64,000 nt of DNA from Cryptomeria japonica (lineage: Eukaryota; Streptophyta; Pinopsida; Cupressales; Cupressaceae): the NCBI RefSeq assembly GCF_030272615.1, contig NW_026729338.1:31403-95402 (forward strand), written 5' to 3'. Made by a program: the position numbers and the translations under genes. Shown here piece by piece: positions 32,601-41,245 of the stretch. The notes beneath the pieces were generated by a model that saw nothing but the letters and a program-made list of their open reading frames with translations, did not search any database and had not been told where the DNA came from. Each line of letters begins with the position of its first letter. The first letter of the stretch is position 1.

Positions 32601-34800
32601 ACTTTTCTTCTTACCGCCAGTCTTTGATGTAGAAGCATCCAAGGGTGTATGGAAATCTTGAATCACCAAAATTTATTTTATTTTATTTTATGTTACTTTT
32701 TCTTTGTTATTTTCAGCTACATGCAATTTTCAGGCACTTGATTTAGGAACACTCTAAGTATAAGAAAATGTGTTCATTCATTGGGTTGGGTAATGTTTGG
32801 TATTAATTTTTTAGAAAGGTAGAAAATAGGGTTGAATTATTGTTATTACTATTTTATTTATTGTTTTGAACTTTGCAGCTTGGTGATTTTTAACATGTTG
32901 ATTTTTATGTGCTAAGAGAGTGTTCCCACATCCCACCTATTTGGGAGTTCAATTGCACAATAGAGGATTTATTGGAATGATTAGAGGAACATTTATGCAA
33001 CCAAGTAGTTCAAAATTGAATTTAATTGGGGAGTTACATTTTTAGAATTGACATATTACAAGAAGTGGATGCCACGAAGATTATAATCTTATTTTGACAT
33101 TAATATTTCATATTTTTAGTGAATAAATTATTTTTGTTGATAATTTGCAAGGTTTTGAGAAAATAGATTAAATAAAATTTGTCTGAAGCTAGTTGTAAAA
33201 TGTGGAGTTTTATGAGTTTTATGAGATTTGACTAAAAAATAGAATAGTTTTGATGGCTGAAAAATAGTGATATACTTGTAAAAGATTTTTCATTGTACAA
33301 GTTATTTAAAAAAAGACTTTCATTAAATGGTCCAAAACATAATTTGAACGTATTTTCAAAGTTCTTTAACATAGATTTGTGGGTTCATTTCATTGACATT
33401 AAATTTTCATTTCATTTCAAAGTAAAATGTAAGATTTAAGATCAATAATCCTTTGGAGACTTGGTCTTTGAGTTGCATCAAGATAAGCTTGGCTATATTT
33501 CTAGTGCAAGTAGCTAGTTGTTTTGGGTGTTTAATTTTTTATTAGTAAATTTTCGCTTTCTCCATTTTTGACATGTTTTTCTTGTATTTATGTCTTTGTA
33601 GTGAAACACTAGCATATTTTACAAGATCTTCCTTTTTTTAAGCCATTTTTTTTGTAATAATATAGAAATTGAAAGATTAATATAATACATCTATAAAACC
33701 ACTTTTTGTAATAATGTATACTTATGATAATTAATAAAACACAATCTCTAAATACCCTTTAGTTTTTATGGATTGAAATGTTTAAATAAAAAATAATAAC
33801 TTAAAACATATTTTAATTACAAGTATTGAATAAAAATATACATAGATAAACTTAAATAATTTTAATATATTTTATTTAATAGCAATTTTTTTTTTACTTT
33901 CATTGATGTAATACTTTAAATATTTTAATCTTAAAATAATAATTTATTTTACTTTTATTTTTTATTTTTCTATTACTAAATATTTTATATTTATATTTTA
34001 TTCTTAATTTTTGATATTTTATTTTATTAGCTAATAGACTATTTAGTGTGTGCATTGCTTAATAAAAGTAAGTATTTCTATATTAAGATTCCAATCAATT
34101 TCAAATAATTCCATGTATAAAGCTTTCATTCACATTTAAATAATTTTAGTCCATTCTATTATTTTTTCATAGATAAACATGTAAACAATTCTTAAAAATA
34201 ATAAAATGAACTTAAGAAAAATGAAACATTCTATTGAGCAATTTTAGTACAAAGAAAATATATTATATATTTGATAATATGCTTTCAAAAATAACTATTA
34301 TTTAGCACTTAATGTTAGTTGTATTGATTTTATTATTTTAGAGCTAAATATTGTAACTTTAATAGAAAAAATGAAAATATAAAATTAAATTTAAACATTG
34401 AATGTTTATAAAATAAATATTAATGATTAGTTATTAAGTTAATAGAAAATATATATATTAATAATAAATTTTAATTATAAAATATCTGAAAATTTCTATT
34501 TTTAAACTTAATTATATATATATTTAATAATATATAGAATGAGCTTAGAGATATCTTTTCAAGGTATTTCATGTTAATGTGGTCAACTGATTTAGAATAG
34601 ACACGGGGACAATATACTATTAATAAATATATGTAAACTAGTAGAAAAAAATTTCATTAGAAAAAATATAAAAAAATACGATAAATAGTCAACAGACTGA
34701 AGGAATATATATATATATATATGATTAAATATTAAGGAATTATTTTTTTTAAAACATTTTACAATATTTTCTAATTACTACCATTTTTATTCATTGTAAG
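32601..34800. other. AT-rich intergenic region, no gene seen
   Basis: Very AT-rich with many homopolymer and TA runs, including an (AT) microsatellite near 34709-34724. I see no coding, LTR or RNA signal. Confidence 0.6.
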
Positions 34801-34807
34801 AACACAT

Positions 34808-34900
34808 GATTACAGTGGCCGTTTCTTTTCATTGTGCAGAACGAATAATTACAGTGGCCGTTTCTATATTCTGTAAAAATGGAACATATGATTACAGTCG
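34808..34900. repeat. Three spaced copies of an ATTACAGT motif
   Basis: GATTACAGTGGCCGTTTCT near 34808, AATTACAGTGGCCGTTTCT 39 bases later, and a shortened GATTACAGTC 43 bases after that. These are short degenerate direct repeats in intergenic DNA about 0.8 kb beyond the 3' end of the ubiquitin-like gene. Confidence 0.75.
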
Positions 34901-35189
34901 AAACTGAAAAGAATGGTTGCACATATACAAGCTTTCATTCTTCTATAAAATATATATGTCGCTCTAATGGCAGTACCCTATAATTTATATGAAAGTATTT
35001 TTTAACTACACATTTTGAATTTTGTTATTAGAAGGTACTCTGTTTGTCACACATTTTGTATAATAAATGAATGTTATATATTATTGTTATAAAATATAAA
35101 TTCATAAAATTAAATAATATTGTAGTACAAATTAATTGAAAAGAAAAAAATGAAGATGATAAAAGAAAAATATCTATGAAATAAAAAAT

Positions 35190-35373
35190 CAGTATTCTAA
35201 ATAATTAAAATCATAATCAAATCTTACTGAATGTAAGATTCTGACATCATAAAAAATGAGATTGGGATGGAGGTTTTTAATCAAAGAGCACGTCAGTATT
35301 CTAAATAATTAAAACCATGATCAAATCTTGCTAAGTTTTCAGATTCCTACATCATAAGAAATGAGGCTGGGAA
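35190..35373. repeat. 104-bp spaced direct repeat
   Basis: CAGTATTCTAAATAATTAAA at 35190 recurs at 35294. The following 60 bases also match with changes (AATCAAATCTTACTG versus ATCAAATCTTGCTA; ACATCATAAAAAATGAG versus ACATCATAAGAAATGAG). It lies about 200 bp beyond the stop codon of the ubiquitin-like gene. Confidence 0.85.
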
Positions 35374-35571
35374 CTATCTCACACACAATTTTGAAGAATA
35401 AATACTCCTGAATCGTTACAATCCAACAATAAACATCATCATCCAAGAACTACAATGTAACAAGGTTTTTAATTGTAGAAACAATTCCAAAACCAAAGAG
35501 AAGAAAACACAGGCTATCAGCAATTTTAAGACACAAATGATTTATGTAAATACGAAAAAAATTCTCAAATC

Positions 35572-36018
35572 TCATCCATCAACAAGCTTTACAAGTGATA
35601 AATCAATATCCTTGTAAGAAGAAACAGTTTTTTCATCTTCTAGTACTACGTTGTCGAATACCAGGGATTTTTTCATATAAGATGGTATTCGAAGCCTGTC
35701 TTTGATTTTGGTTATGGTAGTTGCAACGCTCTGAGATTCGTCAACCTCTAGAAGAAGAGATCCATTCTGGTGCTTTATAAGTATCTGCATTTCACCTCTC
35801 TCGATCCAAGCCAAGCTGATACATTGATTATGTTTAATATTGTAATGCTTGAGAGTGTTTTCATTCTGTAAGCGAACGCCCATTTTCATCAAACGTTGCT
35901 GAGAAGAGGGAATACCTTCTTTCTCTTCAATCTTTGCTTTCAAACTCTCCACCGTTTCAGTGCTTTCCACCTCCAAACGGTACATGCTCCTGTTGGCTCT
36001 TCTCACCCTTATCTCCAT
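35572..36018 (-). CDS. Head-to-tail di-ubiquitin-like protein
   Basis: Intact 148-residue frame with ATG at 36018; an in-frame TTG at 36036 is an unlikely start. Residues 1-76 align with ubiquitin without a gap (MEIRV for MQIFV; LEVES, LKAKIEEKEGIP, QQRL, TL..YNI). Residues 77-148 are a second, more diverged unit starting MQILIKHQNG and one residue shorter in its first hairpin. The layout is that of polyubiquitin. However, at the unit junction ubiquitin's RLRGG-M is IERGE-M, so a deubiquitinase should not cut it, and the C-terminus ends KLVDG without Gly-Gly, so it should not be conjugated. In unit 1, Ile44 is Met, Lys48 is Val and Lys63 is His; Lys27, Lys29 and Lys33 remain. It probably acts, if expressed, as a stable ubiquitin-fold protein; the role is unknown. 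No intron is needed. Confidence 0.9.
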   Translation of the reverse strand: MEIRVRRANRSMYRLEVESTETVESLKAKIEEKEGIPSSQQRLMKMGVRLQNENTLKHYNIKHNQCISLAWIERGEMQILIKHQNGSLLLEVDESQSVATTITKIKDRLRIPSYMKKSLVFDNVVLEDEKTVSSYKDIDLSLVKLVDG

Positions 36019-36106
36019 GCTTATTGCCAGTATCAAACCAGATGGAGGAAGAGAAGGACGTTACTTCAACAAGATGGAAGAGCCTGGCTGATTTGAGCCT
36101 CACAAG

Positions 36107-36201
36107 GAGAGAATAAATAGGGTTTTTTTCTTTTTCGCCTCCTCTACGGGAGAATAGGAAAAGCCACATGTTGGTATTCCAAAAGTTGTATATAAAAAAT
36201 G
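36107..36201 (-). promoter_or_regulatory. Possible core promoter of the ubiquitin-like gene
   Basis: On minus, CCCTATTTATTCTC lies about 95 bases and TTTTTATATACAAC about 175 bases upstream of the ATG. Both resemble TATA boxes, with CT-rich sequence between them as often seen in plant 5' leaders. The distance fits, but there is no independent support. Confidence 0.35.
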
Positions 36202-36790
36202 CTTAGGGGTGAAGTTTTTTATTTTTGGTTTTGTGGTATATTATGGAGTTGAGAAATTAATTCTTAAATAAGAATGTCCCAAGCCATACAGGACAAAAAG
36301 TTAGTAAGGAATTTTTAGTTGGTATGATTTTGTAAGTATATTTATGATATCTATAATTTATAAGATGGGGGTTACAAAATGGATTCTATTTTGATCAAGC
36401 ATGGAGTTCTATTATATTGGAGTACTTTGACCATGGGATAAGATGAGGGTTACAAAATGGATTCTATTTTGATTGAGCATGGAGTTCTATTATATTGGAG
36501 TACTTTGACCATGGGTTTGGGTGTCCCTTTTGAATCTATAGTATTAATGTAGGGTCTTAAAAAATAATTGGTGGTTTCTTAAGTTTTTATGTTTATATTG
36601 AGGTTTTAGCTTTGGTGGTTTCTTAGGTTTTTATGTTTATATATTGAGGCTTTAGCTTAGAAGTTCGACATTGATTATAGATAATAATAAAAGTGTTATA
36701 GGAACTCCAATATTGAATTATTTATTAACATATTGTTGGAGTGTTGATATAAATAAAATATTACATAAAAACTTATTGACAAATAGAATC
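36138..36790. repeat. Diverged tandem duplication upstream of the ubiquitin-like gene, copy 1
   Basis: Starting in the gene's upstream region (GGGAGAATAGGAAAAGCCACATG...GGTATTCCAAAAGTT), this block recurs at 36880-37345. Shared landmarks in order include ACTTTGACCAT.GTTT.G.TGTCC, GGTTTCTTAGG/GGTTTTCTAGG TTT.TATG.TTATATATT, GACATTGATT/GACATTCATT..AGATAATAATA, and GTTGATATAAATAA. Confidence 0.75.
36361..36515. repeat. 78-bp tandem repeat, two copies
   Basis: TAAGATGGGGGTTACAAAAT begins copy 1 at 36361. Copy 2 starts at 36439 and differs at only a few bases, ending GACCATGGG at 36515. It is a more recent duplication nested within the larger one. Confidence 0.93.
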
Positions 36791-36879
36791 TATATTAGTG
36801 AATAATCAAAATAAGTATTTTTTTAAAATTTTTTTAAAAAAGTAAATACTTATTATGATACTGATTTACTTTCTCTAAA

Positions 36880-37345
36880 TGAGAATAGGAAGAGCTCCAT
36901 GTGGGTATTCCAAAAGTTATATTAAACAATGATATTAGTCTAAGGATGAAGTTTAAATTTTTAAAACAACTTTTGAGACAATATCACAAGAACTTAAATA
37001 AAATGTTTTTCTTGAAAAATCATAAAATAAAAAATTAATGTCTTTCATTAATAATTATGAGAAATAAGATGTCCCAATTCATAGATAAAGCATCTAAGAT
37101 TACCTAATTTGAGCACAAATGAGAATTGAATTATATTACATGACTTTGACCATAGTTTTGGATGTCCATTTTAACTCCATAATATTAATCTTTGGTCATA
37201 GGAAACAATTTGTGGTTTTCTAGGTTTCTATGCTTATATATTAAAGCTTTGATATAGAGGTCTGACATTCATTTTAGATAATAATATAGATTTAATACCA
37301 ACTTTAATGTTGGATTATTTATTATTGAAATGTTGATATAAATAA
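36880..37345. repeat. Diverged tandem duplication, copy 2
   Basis: It begins GAGAATAGGAAGAGCTCCATG...GGTATTCCAAAAGTT and follows the order of landmarks in copy 1, without the 78-bp duplication. It does not carry the coding region. Confidence 0.72.
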
Positions 37346-37890
37346 TAATATATCATTTGTAAAGATTATTTCATTATATTTGAATGTATATCAATATACA
37401 TTTATATATATTTAATATGCAATAAATATATATAATTATACAATTTACATATCAAATATATATGATAAGCAAATTGATATCTTAACAGAATTCCTAATAT
37501 TCTAAAAAGATAAATAATCAACTTACTAACTAAAACATTCTAGACATAAAACAGGCAAGCTCACCAATTTACATTTGAACCTATTTCAAATATAATTCAA
37601 TTTAGAAAATGCACCAGGATCCTCAACCCCCCTTGTCATGTTGGTATGTTAATTTTTTATTTTTTTTCATGATATAAAAATTAGATTTCTAGAATGAAGT
37701 TAGTTGTTAACTGTAGTTGTACATTTTTTCAATTTTTAATTGACATTTAATGTGTCAAAGACTTATATATATTGAAGTGAATATGTAATGAATTTTTGTT
37801 TTTGATCTGTGCAGATGAATTTTTTTTGTAATTCAATTGAATGTATAGAAAATTTACTTTTGAACAACGTATTCCTATTTATTTAATTGT
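37346..37890. other. AT-rich intergenic stretch
   Basis: TA-rich repeats (ATATATTTAATATGC and similar) with no coding or LTR signal. Confidence 0.6.
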
Positions 37891-37897
37891 CTTCTTG

Positions 37898-38205
37898 CCA
37901 GCGTCCTCCCTGCCTGTACCGCAGTGGGAGCTTTGGAACATGCTATGCACACCCATTGTGAGATGTTGTTCCAACTGGCCTGGTAGACATGTTTACAAGC
38001 TGTGGAAACACAAACAACGCACACGAACTGTTTGACAATATGCCTCAATGAAATTTGGTCTCATGGAATTCGATGATTGCTGGATATGGATAAAATGGAT
38101 TTGTGGACAAAGATTTAGAAACTTCCGAAGTAAATGAAATTTATAGCTGGAAAGCTAGCATTCTCCTCGCCTGTCCCAAAATATGAGCTTTGGCAGCATA
38201 AATCT
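37898..38205 (+). pseudogene. Pentatricopeptide repeat (PPR) gene fragment
   Basis: Two frames together read VLPACTAVGALEHAMHTHCEM, then after a shift CGNTNNAHELFDNMP, stop, NLVSWNSMIAGYG, stop, NGFVDK, and then a decayed SILLACPK with an AL. This is the order of a plant PLS-type PPR protein: L motif ending in AC..xGALE.g...H, then the S/P motif A..LFD.MP..N.VSWN.MI.GY..NG. PPR proteins bind organellar RNA. Only about 1.5 to 2 motifs remain with two stops and at least one shift, so it is a relic. Confidence 0.82.
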
Positions 38206-38705
38206 ATTTCTTATGAAACTGAAACTGAAACTTGTCTTAATGTCATCCTCTTTTTTTTGTTTCTCTTAATTAGCTCTTTAGACTTTCTCATCACGATATC
38301 ATGTTCCCTCTTCAAATGTTGTTTATTTTTTTAATTCTCTCACGATATGCTTCTATTAATCTAATCCCAAGTTTTTTCCTTCAAGTTTATACATGATCAT
38401 CTTCTTCTCGTTTTTTTTTGTTTTTTTTTTGTTTTCTATTATTTTTCAATTTTCCTTTTGTCAATGAGAATTTTTCTATTTTCTATTTTCTATATGATTT
38501 TTTACATTGTCTAATTTAGCATCATAGATTAAATTTAGACAATACGATTATTAACTTTTGATCATAGTATCAACATATTCTTATAGAACTATTAAATTAG
38601 AGAAAAGAAAATATCAAATGATTTATCACACTCTTATCCATGCAGTCATAAGACTGCACATTTGACTATATTTATCAAATAATTAAAAATAAAAAAGTTT
38701 TTGTT
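38206..38705. other. T-rich intergenic stretch
   Basis: Long T runs (near 38408-38432) and no gene signal. Confidence 0.6.
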
Positions 38706-38709
38706 TTCT

Positions 38710-38940
38710 TATTTTATCACCACCAAAATCACATGTAGACTTTCCTCTTTTTTCCCTTCTACACTCATTAGCATAATGCCCTAGTTTACAATAGTTATAA
38801 TATTTTGTTCTTGGCCTTTTGATCTTCCTCTTTCTTCATTGCCTCTATTCTTTTTTTTTTGGGTCGATTTCAATGCCTCTATTATTATTACGGTAACTTC
38901 CGCTACCACCTCCTTCCCAATACTTATCATGGTAACCCAC
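38710..38940 (-). pseudogene. Copia gag tail with damaged zinc knuckle
   Basis: A single minus frame from 38940 reads YWEGGGSGSYRNNNRG and, after two stops, YYNYCKLGHYANECRREKRG. Gly/Asn/Arg-rich sequence followed by a CCHC box is typical of Copia gag. The first Cys of the box is Tyr (TGT to TAT). No other part of the element is recognised next to it. Confidence 0.65.
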
Positions 38941-39136
38941 ATGGAGGGTCCTACATCTTGAATTTATACCACTAGTGTATATTGTTAAGTGGTCTTATTC
39001 TTTCGCTTAATTGAAGTTCCCAATGGACATGCACATTAGATATACATTAAATTATCTTATAGCTAAAACCTATGCTCTATCCATACCCGTATTAAAAAAA
39101 TTATCCCCTACTCAATCTATGGATAATTGGTTTTGA
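38941..39136. other. Intergenic, no gene seen
   Basis: Nothing recognisable lies between the gag tail and the small LTR element. Confidence 0.5.
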
Positions 39137-40290
39137 TGCAGTCAAGGGAGGGAGGTCCAATGAAGGGCAACCCCACCTTGCAACCTAAAACATAAACACC
39201 ATGAAAGATACCAGTAATTAGTTGACACAACACAAGGTATAATTGGGGAAAACAAAAAAAAGAGAAATCCTTATAATAATTTAATGAAAATTACATATGC
39301 CCTCAGGCTTTACAGATGCTAGGTTGCAGCCCAGGATAACAAAATAGTTCAAACAACTTAATTTCCTGATCCAGTAGATCATCTGCCTTTGACTTTGTCC
39401 TCTGTTATGTCTTCTGATCTGAACCTTGGTCTGCTAGACCAAAATACCTCAATACCTTCTAAATCTACATCTTTTATGTTTCTTATGAATTCTGAATAAG
39501 TTTAAGACTAGAGTCTCTAGATGCTAAATCCAGTTCCGGGGCTCTAAATTCATAAATATGAAGAAACACAACAATCTATAAGGTCACCTCCTTGGTAATC
39601 AGCAACTCCACGATCAACTGCTCCAACCCGAATGATTTCCCGAATGCCCCTACATCAGACTCTCGGGGTTAACTAAAAAGTGATTCCCATCAATTTGATT
39701 CGCAACATACCACAATCAATGCTATCTCTAGAATTTGGTTTGGCGATCTATTCATAGGTACTTGCAACTGCCTCAGCTTCAACGGTGTGACTACAAGTCT
39801 AATTGCCTCTCCTTGGCGATCTATTGCACAAACTTGCAGCCTGCCTCAATCAGTGATCTGTTCAAGATAACCTACCAACTACCTCAAGTTCTTGCTTCTC
39901 GGTTCGACGACCTACTCGCAAGCCTGGTACTGCCTCAATGTTCAACAATCTATACAAGTCTTCAAGATGCCTCAAGTTTTCTTCTTTCGACAGGTTCACA
40001 ACAAGCTTTGTGCTATAATACCACCCGATGTAGTCAAGGTATGGAGGTCCAATGAAGGGCAACCCCACCTTGCAACCTAAAACATAAGCACCATGAAAGA
40101 TATTGGTAACCGGTTGACACAACACAAGGTATAACTAGTGAAAATAGAAAAAGAGAAATCCTTATAATAATTTAATGAGTTGCATATACCCTCAAGCTTT
40201 ACAGATGTCAGGCCGCAACCAGGATAACAAAATGATTCATACAACTTAATTTCCTGATCCAGTAGATCATCTACCTTCGACTCTTTCCTC
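39137..40290 (-). mobile_element. Small non-autonomous LTR element
   Basis: About 260 bp from 39137 (TGCAGTCAAGGGAGGGAGG) recurs from 40029 (TGTAGTCAAGGTATGGAGG), offset 892. Both continue through TCCAATGAAGGGCAACCCC and GATCCAGTAGATCATCT to about 39395 and 40287. On minus, the right copy ends CCTTGACTACA and is followed after 5 bases by TGGTATTATAGC (rc of 40012-40023), similar to the Met-tRNA site TGGTATCAGAGC. This fits a minus-oriented element with LTRs of about 260 bp and an internal part of about 630 bp that lacks coding domains. The outer edges and target duplication are not settled. Confidence 0.65.
39735..39985. repeat. Degenerate tandem motif inside the small LTR element
   Basis: A unit like CGATCTATT-(15 to 30 bases)-CTGCCTCAA recurs about five times (starts near 39746, 39817, 39854, 39907, 39947) with irregular spacing of 37-71 bases. 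Confidence 0.6.
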
Positions 40291-40884
40291 TTCTTTGTTT
40301 GTTGGTTCATAATAATCAAAGAACGTTAATCATATTATTTTCCCCTTGAACTAACTGGTTGCATGTGAAAAATGCAAAGAATTGGTGAACACAAAAAATT
40401 ATATGTAAAATATATGAGCATGTTAGCACAATTAAAATGTAGTAATATCATAAATAAATAAAAATTGGTCATAATTCTACACTAGTAATTTCTATTTTTG
40501 TTAGCATTCTTGGAAATTAGATTGTGTGAAATAGGCAATCATGTTTGATGATCCACAAAATTTGTAGTGGTCACTAAAATCAAACTATTAATGTCCCCAT
40601 GCATATTCCACTCAAACTAATATGTTTCAATTCCCTTTTCTTCTAAAGTGTATAAAAATACATGGTTGAATTTGGATGGGATGTGATGAATGACAATAAG
40701 TGAGTAGAGAAAATTTTTAATTTTATCCATACTGAACATAGAAACAACCAAGAAAACATCACACACAAAGGAAATTCAAAACCTTTTCTCCTCATAAAAA
40801 CTAAGGTACAAATTCACTCTATGATAATATTCGAGGGACCTTCTTGGATTAAACAAAATTAATTTGATAATGTATATAATTACA
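40291..40884. other. Intergenic, no gene seen
   Basis: AT-rich, with no coding or repeat structure recognised. Confidence 0.55.
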
Positions 40885-41245
40885 TCCTATACATGGTGCA
40901 CACTCCTAATCATTAGACCTTCAATCTTTAAAATATCTTCTAAGACTTTGCTTTGCAAATAGTGCAATTCATGGTTCGTATGTGATTCTCTCACATCAGA
41001 GAGAAAACATGATAAATGGTATACTAAATGGTTGCTACTAAATAATTTTTCTACCAAGGTGGTCTCACTGATCCCTATAATTCCATAGATCCCTAACAAC
41101 TACTTTGTGACCTTTCTTTGCCTCTTTATCTTTGAACAAAAACTTGAAAAATTGTGGATGAGTTTGACAAGTTCAACCAAATATTTTGCAACATCTTACA
41201 ACATAATATTTTTCTTTTTTGCACCACCTGTATCAAACAAGAAAC
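40885..41245 (-). pseudogene. NB-ARC disease-resistance (TIR-NBS type) gene fragment
   Basis: One minus frame with a stop reads DVAKYLVELVKLIHNFSS, then GIYGIIGISETTLVEKLF, then SCFLSDVRESH, then LHYLQSKVLEDILKIEGL and RSVHHV. This matches the linker before NB-ARC, the P-loop region and the next blocks of plant TIR-NBS-LRR proteins, which sense pathogens. The P-loop consensus GxGGxGKTT is GIIGISETT, so the ATP-binding Lys is gone. Nothing of the TIR domain, the rest of NB-ARC or the LRRs is seen nearby. It is a 0.36-kb relic. Confidence 0.85.

Noticed and set aside
36019-36036. Longer start of the ubiquitin-like protein (six extra residues)
   Set aside because: The extension begins at TTG. 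The ATG at 36018 coincides exactly with Met1 of ubiquitin.
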